A stretch of DNA of 64,000 nt from Planococcus citri (taxonomy: Eukaryota; Arthropoda; Insecta; Hemiptera; Pseudococcidae): NCBI RefSeq assembly GCF_950023065.1, contig NC_088678.1, positions 32,602,580 to 32,666,579 on the forward strand, read 5' to 3'. Below the pieces are notes generated by a model, which was not told the origin of the DNA, did no database searches, and saw nothing but the letters and a program-made list of their open reading frames with translations. Below are positions 24,188 to 36,366 of the stretch, piece by piece. The translations under genes were made by a program, and so were the position numbers. The stretch's first letter is position 1; every line of letters begins with the position of its first letter.

Positions 24188-25930
24188 ATGTATTCCAGAA
24201 GATCAACTACTAAACGAAAAAGTACAATTCATCAGGATTCAATTTCAACAAAAAAGAAAAAGAATTCATTATCTGGTACGTCATCGCTTAACATAACTCA
24301 TTTTTGTAAACCATTTGTGTACTTATTGAAATTGAATTCATCACAGGGTTAACGTTGAAACCAATTTACCAACAAACGCTCGGTTCTGGAAGTGTTTTCA
24401 CTGGTGGTTCCAACAATGAAGGTCAATTAGGAATAACAGAACGGCAGCTATGTAAAATACCAACGTTGGTCGAAAATCTAACCGATATCGTTGATATATG
24501 TGCCGGTGCAATGCACACGTTATGTATTGATAAAAATGGCAAAGTACGTTACGTTACGAGTGTATTTTCTAAAATTATTCAGCCTAATTATAGCTCATTT
24601 TCACATCAGGTTCATAGTTGGGGCTGTAACGATGAACTCGCTCTTGGTCGCGAAACTACCTCTGAAACCGAAGCAATTCCTGGTGAAGTGAATCTCGACG
24701 AGAAAGTGGTCCAGATTACAGCCGGAGATTCACATTCAGCTGCACTTACCGAAACTGGCAAAGTTTACGCTTGGGGATCATTCCGAGTAAAGTGGTTTAT
24801 TTCGTATTTTCCCCACGTTTATCATTGTTTTACAACGTTTTTGTAATTTTTTGAAAGGATTCTCACGGTGAAATGGGTTTGACACCGGAAGGAAAACCAA
24901 AGATGCCAACGTTGATAATGAATAACGCTGCCAAAATCGCATCCGGTGCGAATCATTTGCTTATACTTTCGACAGAAGGATTATTATACAGTCTAGGATG
25001 CGCTGAGCAAGGCCAACTTGGCAGAATATCAGTTAGATTTGCCGATCGTGGTTCTAGATGTGGATTAGGTAAGTGGTTCTCAACTAATCGGATATGGTTT
25101 ATAAAATAATTCATTCCGAGTGTTTTCCAGGAAACTTTTTAAATCCACGGATAATACACGCACTTCGGAAGAAAAAATTCGATGAAATTTGGGTGGGTAG
25201 TTATAATTCTTTTGCCAGAGAGCACTCTACAAGCCATATTTATTCCTTCGGATTAAATAATTACTATCAGTCGGGTAGGTTTTTGGTAGTCGTCATTTCT
25301 TATTTCTTAATTATTCTACGTGTTTAATAAACTCGCGTGTTTTTCAGGATTAGAAGAAGAAAAAATCTATCCATGGCCTGTGGTCAGTAAACCGTTTTCA
25401 ACGAATAAAAAATGGGTATCTATATGCGGTGGTGATCATCATACGCTCTCTTTAGATAATACAGGTAAAAGTTGTCTTCATGTAGAGACCGATTCGTTTT
25501 CCCCTTTTTACACTCTTGATATTTTTAAAGGTACAACGTATGTCCTGGGAAAGAAGGAATACGGTAGATTGGGCTTAGGAGAATATTGTGACGACGTACA
25601 AGAACCCACTGTTATACCAGGTCTAAAAAATGAAGAAATTACTTCGATATCTTGCGGAAGTTGCGTTTCATTCGCACTTACAAGAGAAGGTATGTGAGAA
25701 TACCTCTCAACCAGTCTAATGTGTATTCTCAACAATTTTCTAACGATTATTCGATTCCAGGAGAAGCCTATGGTTGGGGCATGGGTACGACTTACCAATT
25801 GGGTAAAGGCAGTAAAAAAGACAACCACGAACCCAAACTCGTCAGTGGTGAGCAAATGCAGGATTATAAAATAATTAAAGTCTGCAGCGGCGCCCAACAT
25901 ACCGTATTTTTGGCTCAAAGGAAAACCTGA
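24188..25930 (+). CDS. Rcc1: Regulator of chromosome condensation 1 (Ran guanine nucleotide exchange factor)
   Basis: RCC1 binds nucleosomes and loads Ran with GTP in the nucleus, driving nuclear transport and spindle assembly. Eight exons join in phase: 24188-24275, 24347-24543, 24610-24786, 24858-25068, 25131-25274, 25348-25464, 25531-25689, 25761-25930, giving 420 aa, essentially the length of human RCC1 (421). The first exon encodes a basic tail with KRK and KKKK clusters, typical of the nuclear localisation and DNA-contact tail. Seven beta-propeller blades follow, with blade signatures such as GGSNNEGQLG, WGCNDELALGR, AGDSHSAALT, WGSFRDSHGEMGL, LGCAEQGQLGR, GRLGLGE and YGWGMGTTYQLG. The order and wording match RCC1 itself rather than RCC1-like proteins such as HERC or RCC2. 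The ATG is preceded by a stretch without a better start. Confidence 0.96.
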
Positions 25931-26134
25931 AAAAGAAAAAAATTGAATTAAAAATGGAAAAGTAACTTCGAGAAAAACAATGAAACATCTACTAACGGTA
26001 AAATTAAGACCTAAAAACAAAAATATAATTAAAAATGGGAAAAGTTAATTTGAAAAAAAATCGAAAAAACAACAAAAACTTTTGCTCCGACCATACTCCG
26101 TTGTAAGTTTTTTAGTTTCCGCCCAGGATGTAAA

Positions 26135-26440
26135 ACTGATTTTCTAATTAATAATATTTCGTTTATTCGTTGTATTTCTAAGTACCTTCCTACTGTTTAT
26201 TTCAAAAATTTCATTTCTTATTACCAATTAAGTGATAAATATCATTATAAATACAATTTATGATTTTTTTTTGTTCTTTTACTTTTTGTACTGATTTTCT
26301 AGTTATTAATATTTCGTTTTTCGTTGTATTTCTTAGTACCTTCCTACTGTTTGTTTTAAAAATGGTAAATATCACCATAAATTAAATACAATTTATGGTT
26401 TTGTTTTTTGTTCTTATTGTACTGATTTTTTAATTATCAA
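26135..26440. repeat. Short tandem duplication downstream of RCC1
   Basis: A block starting ACTGATTTTCTA and running through TATTTCGTT, GTACCTTCCTACTGTTT and ATACAATTTATG appears at about 26135-26265 and again at about 26289-26400. A third partial start (ACTGATTTTTTAATTAT) is at about 26420. This is a local duplication of about 130-155 bp in the probable 3' flank. Confidence 0.6.
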
Positions 26441-28055
26441 TAATAATAATAAAAAAAGTATAAAATGAAAAAAAGGGTCAACATGTTGCTTTTATTTAAT
26501 AATATCAACAAAAAACCATGCAGCTGTTATCACACACACAATTTTCAATTCTTAACAAAGAAAAATTGAAATTTTGATGGTGTTATGAGAAGATCGTTCG
26601 GAAATGTTTACTCAGAAACTTTAAATCGGATGTAAAAACTCGGGAGTATTTTTAATTAAGTCAGACGTTATGCAAATTACCGTCACGATACTTTAATCAT
26701 ATCCGCTGTTTTCAAGGGTACGGGTATATACTAAGAGAGAATTTCTTAGGAAAATTCTTACTGGTATGATATGAAAATAAAATTCGTCGAATTTGTCTCA
26801 TCATTGACTAATTAATCGCACGGAGGATGGATATATAGTAAATAGTATTTTCGGCATGTCATTAAATTTTTTATGACCGTGTAATGTCAACGGTAACGTT
26901 TGTGAGTGTGTTTTGGCGCCGAATTCGCTTCATTAATTATTTAAAAATAACATTATTTCGGGATGATTTCACGGACGAGAATTTTTCATCTCGTTATTGT
27001 ACGTATGTATTTGTAGTTTCATTCATAAATACGAGTACCGATAGGTATGTTCGTTCAGTGGGCCATAAATCACGAGAAGAATGAGGAATTTTCTTAAAAG
27101 TATAGGTTACCTATTAAAAGTAATGTGTACACCGTACACTGAAGTCATTTTATACTCGTAGTAAGTATGTCATCGTTTAAATATTCAGCCATTACTCTTT
27201 TTTTTGCGAATAAAGCTGTATAATCGTGGTTAGAGATCAGTGAGCTGAGATATACAAGCTCGACAAAATTACCTACAACTCGCATTGTCATTAAATGTCG
27301 TCAATATCTATACTCGTTCCAGCGAATGAAGGTGACGTAAATGAGGTAATAAGACGTGCCTACACAAATACTCGGCACAACGTGCTTTTCGTCTCAATTT
27401 TTTTCCTGAAAGAATTTATCGTAAAATTGGCTATTGATTGCATAATAAGAATGCATTCAATTTATTAACAATTTTTTTCTTCGAATGTGGCATTTTATCT
27501 GAAGTATAAATCTCGTTCGAATGGGTAATCGAATTTAAAATCTTTAGGATCAGCAGAATGAATAATTCTTAATATAAAACATTCGAGTACCTACGTACTT
27601 GGTACCTATGTATTGCAAGTTTTGTGTAACTTTTCAATGTTTCTTTTCAAATGATTTTTTTAAACGAATTTTGCATAAAATATTATTAATTTTCAAATTT
27701 TTCATTGTTTAATTTACTTTTTTTTTCATCAGAATACTTTTTAGCCTTTTGAAAATATAGCAGAATATGAGTGTTTCGTCAGCTGGACTTTGGCATCTTT
27801 TACCTAAGTAATTGTTTTTATTCTTTCATTTTTTGCTACGTTTTCTGTGTTTTTTATTTTCTGATATGTTTTCTTACTTAATGTTGGTAAAATGCTTTGA
27901 ATTTTTTACCTTTTAGCAGAGAAAAATGGTTTCCTCATAATTTCAAAAACATGCTTCCTGAAAGAAGAGCACGAAAATTGAAAAATTTAAGGAGATAAAT
28001 TTTTCAGGTAGAAAATTTTTTTTATGGTAAGGTATAAGCTTTGTATGATCTAATA

Positions 28056-29873
28056 GTCCGGCATATGACAATAGGAGTAATTGCAACCCCCCCCCGCCAC
28101 CGATCCTCCGGGACAACTTTTTTCTTAAAGAGGACATCCTAAGGAACATTTTAAAGCAAACTTTCCCACAGCTGAAATCGCAGATTTTGCGTTTCAACAT
28201 AGGACTTGGATCGAAAGATCATGCAAAAATTTATCACCTGTCAAAAATTCAAGTGCTAAAGTGCGTTTTTCGATTTTTGGTGAATTTTTGAAAATCCAAT
28301 TTATTAGGCCAAAAATGAGGGAAAAAATCAAAATTTTACCAAATTGACCAAGAAAGCTGAAATTTGGGATATGCGCTATTTTTGACATGCCAAATCGATT
28401 GTAAACGGTTTCAACCCGTTTTGAGCAGTTTTGGAGCCTCCAGCAGATTTTTTAAACTCAAAATGTCCACGAAATTCCATCAAATGGGAGTTGTAAAGCT
28501 AAACATGTGTTCTGAAAACTAATTTCAATACTCTACAAAGTACTGCAGGTGAACTTCAAGTCGTTTTGGAGCCTCCAGCGACTTTCTGAAAATTCCTGGA
28601 GCCTCCAGCAGATTTTTGAAACTTTAAATTTTCACAAAATTTCATCAAATGGAGATGGAAAGCTGAAATTTACTTTACACTCCAATTTTAATACCCTCTG
28701 AAGACGACTTCAGGTGGGCTCAAATCATTTTAGAGCCTCCAGCGACTTTTTGAAAATTACTGGAGCCTCCAGTAGATTTTGGAAATTTGAAATTTCCCCA
28801 AAATTCATCAAACTGAGATGGAGAGTCGAAATTCATTCTGCAAACTAATTTCAATACGCTACGAAGTCGACTTCTGGTGGATTTCAAGTCGTTTTGGAGC
28901 CGTCAGCGACCTTTTGGAAGGTTGTAGGCATGGCGTTTTTTGGAAAATTGAAATTTCCTAAAAGTAGCTGGAAGCTTCAAAACCATTTGGAACCACCATG
29001 TAGACTGCGAAGTAAATTTCAGCTTTCCAACCCCATTTGATAAATTAATGTTGCGGGTATTTCAAGTTTCAAAAATCTGCTGGAGGCTCCAGTAATTTTC
29101 AAATAGTCGCTGGCGGTTCTAAAATGACTTGAACCCACCTGAAGTCGTCTTCAGCGAGTGTTAAAATTGAAGTTTAGAGTAAATTTCAGCTTTTCATCTC
29201 CATTTGATGAAATTTTGTGAAAATTTAAAGTTTCAAAAATCTTCTGGAGGCTCCAGGAATTTTCAGAAAGTCGCTGGAGGCTCCAAAACGACTTGAAATT
29301 CACCTGCAGTACTTTTTAGCGTATTGAAATTAGTTTTCAGAATACATTTTTAGCTTTACAACTCCAATTTGATGGAATTTCGTGGAAATTTCGAGTTTCA
29401 AAAATCTGCTGGAGGCTCCAGAACTGCTCAAAACGGGTTGAAACCGTTTACAATCGATTTGGCATGTCAAAAATAGTGCATATCCAAATTTCAGCTTTCT
29501 TGGTCAATTTGATAAAATTTTGATTTTTTCCCTCATTTTTGGCCTAATAAATTAAATTTTCAAAAATTCACCAAAAATCGAAAAACACATTTTAGCACTT
29601 GAAATTTGGACAGGTGATAAATTTTTGCATGATCTTTCGATCTACTTTTGTAAGGCTTGAAAAATTTCGTGCAAGCCCTATGTTGAAACGCAAAATCTGC
29701 AATTTCGGCTGACCTGTCAATCAAAATGGCCGCCATTTTGTAAGTAAGGCCAACTTTTTTTGGGGCAAGTTTGCTTTAAAATGTTCCTTAGGATGTCCCC
29801 TTTAAGAAAAATGTTGTCCCGGATGATCGGTGGGGGGGGGGGGTGCAATTATTCCTATTGTCATATGCCGGAC
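28056..29873. mobile_element. Foldback element A, almost fully palindromic, with TA target duplication
   Basis: The left end reads GTCCGGCATATGACAATAGG; the right end is its inverse complement. Each is bordered by TA (28054-28055, 29874-29875). Similarity between arms extends for about 900 bp each and meets near 28960, so the whole element is one giant inverted repeat. Each arm carries about two tandem copies of a 165-bp unit with the palindrome GGAGCCTCCAG (copies start near 28566, 28731 and 28895). Poly-C and poly-G runs sit near the two ends (28089 and 29832). No open frame of note, so it is non-autonomous. Confidence 0.85.
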
Positions 29874-30912
29874 TATAAAGATCGATGTAAAAAGTGCTAG
29901 TTTTCATAGATAGGCAATTTTTAAAAAATGATAATGGCAAGAAGTACCTACTCGTACATCAAAACGAAAAATTTATGAAGTTGATATTTCTCAATTGTTT
30001 TGAAAATGTTTAGAATTTCATGACTCGATAACCCGCTGAGAAAAATTCTATAGGTATCAAAAGTTTTCAGTTTTTACTTTGCTCTTTTGAATTGGTTTTC
30101 AATTTTTAATCACTCCCTTCTCTTCTCTCGACTCTAACATTTTGTTGATTCGTGTATCTCAAAAAAAAAAAAAAAAAATCCAAAAAATTAACCCAATAAT
30201 TTCCTATTCTTCAAGAATTTTACTTCTCATATTTCGATTGTTCTACGTATAATATTCAGATTATGTAGGTTCTTTGGCCTACTGTTTTTCAAACGCAATT
30301 GGCCTTTTTTAATTTAAGAAGAATTCAACGTGAAATTTTAGCAATAAGAAACTTTCAATTTCTCCAACAAGAGCCGTCATACATCGAACTGCAACCACTC
30401 GCAATCTCGAGTACCATCTTTTCAAAACAACTGTACCAAAACAAATTGAACTGAGAGATTCGTAGGCGTGGTGTACAGATGTACTTGATGATATTTATGC
30501 TAAATCCAAGTAAGTTATCCACTTATAAGTAGGTATGTGTTGCAAAACACTCGTAAATTCTGACTTGGCTTTTCAAATCGAGCACGAACTTTGAGCTCAT
30601 CATCCGTAAATTTACGTTTAATAATGAGACACATGCGCTTCGAAAACATCGTTACGCCAGTTAAAATGATTCAACAAAGTTTAATTTCGGGGTACGATTG
30701 CCACGATTGTTTCAAGTACATATATACGCGTGTATTTGCAGTCTATTTGATAAAAAATTTTATAATGCGTCATCATTCTTGTTGACTCGAGCACAAATCG
30801 CAGATGATGATTTCTGATGAAAAACTTTGTACCTACTCCCTGTTCCCAGTCCTAAGATACTATGATGCATTTTTAGAATTAGAGAATCGTTCTAAATAAA
30901 ACTGGATACGTC

Positions 30913-30990
30913 ATGCCGATGGACTCGAGTGATGAAAATCTCGTACCGGCGGCGCCGGAAAACATCCAAGACCAATTGGCTAAGCACCTG
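30913..30990 (+). CDS. Candidate 5' coding exon of an unidentified gene
   Basis: An ATG at 30913 opens a 26-codon frame (starting MPMDSSDENLVPAAP and ending QDQLAKHL) that stops exactly at a good donor, CTG|GTGAGC, at 30991. Composition is GC-richer and more protein-like than the surroundings. Reading through the donor keeps the frame open to 31210. I cannot identify a product, and no matching downstream exon is visible, so this may be chance. Confidence 0.25.
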
Positions 30991-33208
30991 GTGAGCTGCG
31001 AAACGATGAATGGAAATCGACAAAAGCTTAATCATCGCACCCCAACAGCCCAACTGAAGTTGTTTACTCACAGATCGAAAACAACGAGGTGTAAATCATC
31101 GTTAGATCGAGCAAGATCAACGTTTGCCAAAATGAAAACGTCGTCAAAAATTTGGCAACTGTATTTAATAGAGAGGAAGGAGAAGAGGGCGCCTTCTGTG
31201 CCAGCGTTATGACCACAATTAAGATAAAAATCTCTCATCGTCACAGCGCTGCGCTATACGGATCAGGATGTGGGGAAATATATAGACAGGAAGGGGCAAC
31301 GGGTGAAGAAAAAATTAATACCGCTTTTAGTATTCGATTGAGACGCGAGGCGAATTCGTGACTCGTTTCCAGCGGGATTGGCTTTAGGCGAAATTTAATT
31401 TACGCCCCCGATCCCGTATATGAATTATTAATCGAAGCGTATCTAAGGACCTCTGTGGTTCACATGACCTTGACAATGACATTATATACGTAGACATGGC
31501 GACCTACGCGTATAGTTGGGTTGGAATATCGTCATGTGCGTCGTTTTCTGACTCTTCAGTCTTATGTGCCAGTAATTATGAGCTAACATCGATGACACCG
31601 TGCACAAAATTAAATCGACCAAGGTGTCGATGTCGTTTGCAGCAGTTCATCAGTTTGCGGTTTCCCGGTTCAAATGTCGTAGCTGTGGCCATATTATCTG
31701 AAAAACGACCGAAAATTCGCAGAATAACCGTCGCCATCGTAAGCTTTAAGTCTGCAGAAGTGAACTTTGTAGCATCTTTACGGGTATTGACGTAGGTAAA
31801 CGTCGCCTATGCTACATTTACGTATAAATAAGTCATGTAGATGGCAAAACAGGTTAATCCACTATACAAATTACATATGTGTATACTGTATAGTCTGCCT
31901 GCTAGTACTAGTGCCATCTGCCAACACCTTGAAATTCGCAAACAATCTTATCTTATTTTGTACATCTAACTCGGATTGAAAAAATTCATCACGTACATTA
32001 CTACTTATGTCCTGATGAGCGAATCTTCCATTATTTATACATAATAGGTGAGTTACAAGTATACAAATAGTATCCACATGTATACGGAACTAGTTATAGT
32101 AGGTGGTATAGCGAGTTAAATGAACCGTGCTACCATTTACCAGTCTTTCATAGTTACTACTTAATGCACTTGTACTTGTTGACCAAATTAAGTATCTAAA
32201 ATAGAAGAATTCGAGTACCTACATACCTGTAATTTCAGTCGGGATTTTTTACGATTCAACCATAAATGAATAAACACACATACCTGCATATCTAACGACA
32301 ACTTGTAACTTTCGTAGTACTACGAGTACCTTATACGATCATCTTTCAATCTTCTTGGGTGATCAAGAAAAATGTGGCAGTTTTATCGTCGATTTATCAC
32401 CTAGGTAGTGTATCGATTTTTGTATAACAACGTCATACTGGCTAGTGTGTATTTCAAATTACCCAGCGTCCCTATATACGTACCTATGTTCTTCTTTTTT
32501 ATTCATTTTCATTTCAATTATTTTTCGTAATGTGTGAAATTCCCCGCGCAATTATTTTTCTACGTACTACCTTGAAAATTTAGATGGAAAATGTAAATTT
32601 CTTATAAATTGCTCGTTAAAGAAGAATAAAAATGTAAAATACAAATTTCTTCCTGCTTGGTTTTTGTTCGATGAAAAACAGAAATTTATACAAGCTGTTT
32701 TGTGTAGATATATCCAAGTCTATACATGCACATACCTATACGTGTACGATAAAGTGGTATATTCGCATCATATACATACGAGTAAAATTAAATATTATGT
32801 TGAAAACAAAACTGTACTGACTTGGGTAAGGATGGTCGAAACGAGAGAATAATTTAGAGATAAAGAAGGAAAATATGGGAAAACTACAAACTTGGTAATG
32901 AATACCTAATATTAGTCTCTCTCGCAATGAATATTTCCATATCTACCTAAATAGGTACCTACCTATATTAAAAGTATTCAAAGTAGGTATTCTACATTTA
33001 TCAATTCGAGTCAAAAATAAAGTTGGAAGCTCCAACTCGCTTCGATTAATTATCTTTACTTACAATTTTCTCTGATGAGTAGATATATATCCAATTTATT
33101 GTTTCTATTCAAAAATTAAAAAAAAAAAATAGATACCTACCATGTAATAGGTACCTATGTCAATTTTTCAGTTTTTTTTTTCTATAGATTTGTTAAATTT
33201 TTTGTTCT

Positions 33209-34516
33209 GGGTCATCCCACACGTCAATTCGACCAAGAAGTGGTAAGGGAGGTCGGCGATTTTTTTGAAATTTTTCCTGTGAAAATACCTTTTGAAGGTA
33301 TGACCAATGGCGCAGTATCGCAGCTCTCTAGCCCTTTTTTAAAGGTTGCTAGGGAGTGTCAAAGTTTTCAGTGAACTTCAAATATCATCTATTTCAGCAG
33401 TGGATTAATCGATAACCGCGATACTTACCAAAATGGAACTTTTTAGCTTTGAAAACTTTTTTGATAATATCATGAAAATTCTGAAAAAAAAATATATATT
33501 ATGGACAACTTTTCATGCTGAACAACATATTAAAACATTGGGATGGCATTATTTCGTAAAGCCGATTTAAAAAAATTGAAAGTTTGCGTAAAAATGCGAT
33601 TTTTTGATTGAAAAAAAGTTTTGACTGGTAAAAAGTTGACCCATTTGACCCCTATTTTCACGTATCCGTTGAAAGAGTCGAAAACCCCTCTTCACTCAAT
33701 GAAATAAACTCATCACTAAAAAAATTAAAATTCGAAAAAATTCAAAAAATAAAAGAATTTCAATTTTTTTGCTATGGGTGTGATCTTTATCAACTTCTTT
33801 ATGAAATACGTCAGAAAGAGGGCAAAATAGGACAACTGAATAAATTGAAACTTTGTTTGATGTTTGGAATTGAAAATTGAATTTTTTCGAATTTTGATTT
33901 TTATTGTAATGAGTTTGTTTTATTGAGTGTGAAATGGTTTTTTCAACATTTTCAATGGACACGTAAAAATAGGGGTAAAATGTGTCAACTTCACCAATCA
34001 AAATTTTTTTTCATGTTTCAAATCAAAAAATCGCATTTTTCCCCGTAAATTTTCAATTTTTTTAAATCAACTTCACGAAATAATGCCATTCTAATTTTTT
34101 AATATGTTGTTCAGCATGAAAAGTTGTCCATAATATATTTTTTTCAGGATTTTTGAGAGTTGGAACGATATGAAAACTACGTTTTGAAACTTTTCGAGCT
34201 AATTTTTCGAACGAAAAAAAGTAGCAACATTGATTGTTATGATATCATCAAAAAGCCTTTCAAAACTCCTGACTATTGGAAAAAAATCCATTTTGGTAGG
34301 TATCGACATTATCAATTAATCCACTGCTGAAATAGGTGATATTTGAAGTTCACTGAAAACTTTGACACCACCTAGCAGCCTTTAAAAAAGAGCAAGAGGC
34401 CTACGATTTGCGCCATTGGTCACCCCTTCAAAAGGTCTTTCCACAGGAAAAATTTCAAAAAAATCGCCGACACCCCTTACTATGTACTTCTTGGTCGAAT
34501 TGACGTGGAATGAGCC
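33209..34516. mobile_element. Foldback element B, copy 1
   Basis: The ends are long inverted repeats beginning GGGTCATCCCACACGTCAAT (left) and, in complement, GGCTCATTCCACGTCAATTC (right). Arms of about 600 bp share the GCAGTGGATTAATCGATAA and CGCCATTGGTCA blocks. The flanks TTCT and TTCA may be a 4-bp target duplication with one change. No transposase; a second copy is at 41709-43887. Confidence 0.8.
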
Positions 34517-36173
34517 TTCATATTTTTAAATTACAGCATTGTAGAATAATTCATCAACGTTGTCTTCTATTTTTCTTCACTGAATATTTTTCATGTTCAT
34601 TTATTTTTGGGGGAGGGGAGCATCGGGGGGGGGGCTATTTACAAAGTTTTATAAAAAAAAGAACTGTAGTTCAATATTGTTGGTCTAACACAGCTTGAGC
34701 TATACTTATTGTGTCAGTCGGATTTTATGAAAGCCATAGGAATAGCGGAAGGGTTTCCCAAATTAAATTGCACTTATATCTTGATTTTTTTCAATGTCTT
34801 TTTCAACCAACCAGTCATAAATAAATATGCAAAAAATACACAGGCAATAATTTCTAATTTCTAAAAAAATTTGAGAACCAAAAAAAATCAGAAAAAATTG
34901 TTGGAATATACAATGTATAGCTCAAGTTATATTGAACGGAGAATACACTTAGGTACGAAATATCTTTTCAGTTCCTTCAAATTTCTGCTCAATACACACA
35001 TTACTTGCCATGATTTGTTCCAAAGGCGGGGAGGGGGGGATCCAAAAACATTAAATTCAAGACGATATTTTAAGAAAAAAATTACAGGGCTTAAAAATAG
35101 TCTCAAATTACATAGCTCTAAAATTGAGTTCAAATTCCGTTCATCTTTTTTCATTTCCATTCGTTTAAAAAGGAATGAGTGAAATTAAAAAAGCTCATAA
35201 TCTCGTTCAATTAAAATTTTCCAACTTCAAAGTCCATTAAAAGACATTCGGGTTGAAGACCTACAATTTCTACGATGTTCTTTTGAGTTTGACGTCTTTC
35301 TGTAACATGTGCGAGAATGTAAGTAGATATTTAAAAATAAAAAATTTAAGAATAATTTTGCAATGATTTTTCTGTTTACTAAAAACTCTGACGATGACGT
35401 CTCGTATAACACTTATGGTTATAAAATACGTCTCGTAAAATTCTACTAAGAATCAGATAAAAACCGAAGTAGGTAGGGAATTTGCACTGGACCCAATTTG
35501 GTATTCGACGTAAAAACTCAAAAAATTACAATTGCAACCTACCTACGTCCTTAGTTATACCTCGTAATTCGAATGCACTTGTCGGTCAGATGATTCATTA
35601 GCTACCTAGTATATAATCTTGCAATGCAGTTCTTAATCAGCGAATCAAAAAAACACCTCTCGACACCTATTTTGATGATTTGTTTTTCTCTGCCATTTTT
35701 TAGGTACGTAAATTTTATCAATCATATTACCAAAAAAGGGCATCACGTTTGTGTTTTGATATACTATAGAGTTTAAGATTGACACGCGAATCGCGAAGAT
35801 TTACGATCGCCTACGCAATTATCTATTTCTCACGTATTTTTCCTTAAAAAATTCGTCAGACAAGTGCCGCATGTTTATTTGTGATTGTATGTGAGAAGGT
35901 GCGTGTGCCGCCAAAGTAAATATTTTCGATTCACGAACTTACATAGCAACTTACCTACTCCTACTTCATACCTATTTGTATTTATCTCTGTACTTTCTAA
36001 TGAAAATCAGCTTCCGTTCGTTATCTCCTGATCGTAAGTTCATCAAACGATTTTTCTAGATGTTTAAAATTAACCCTATCCTTAGAATCCGATAACGGAT
36101 TAGTGAAAAGAGTAGGAAAAGTGATTCATGGTGACCTTGAACAGTTTCACCCGATTGGATAAATGTTCAGCTT

Positions 36174-36180
36174 TATATAA
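36174..36180 (+). promoter_or_regulatory. TATA box of the secreted repeat protein gene
   Basis: TATATAA lies about 187 bp upstream of the start codon at 36367, within CTTTATATAACGCTTCACGC. A transcription start about 30 bp downstream, near 36205, would give a 5' UTR of about 160 bases. No strict TCAGT initiator is seen at that distance. Confidence 0.45.
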
Positions 36181-36366
36181 CGCTTCACGCAACACCGTCT
36201 TATATTAGCTTAACTCACCGGCGAACGTCAAACTACGTGTACGTACACTGTACAGTTTTAATAGTGTGGTTGAACGAGAAACAAGTGTTTAGTTTTGGTT
36301 AATATTGTTTCTGTTTCGAAGTATATTAATTATTCGTGTGTATTTTTTTCGATTAATTTGTTCATC

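Larger units (their letters stand above)
25931..36366. other. Gene-poor region between RCC1 and the secreted repeat protein gene
   Basis: This 10.4 kb stretch contains two foldback elements (28056-29873 and 33209-34516) and one weak candidate exon (30913-30990). Between about 30,600 and 31,800 the sequence is less AT-rich than its surroundings, as near promoters or 5' exons, but no gene model can be closed there. Everything else is AT-rich with scattered TAGGTACCTA words. Confidence 0.5.
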
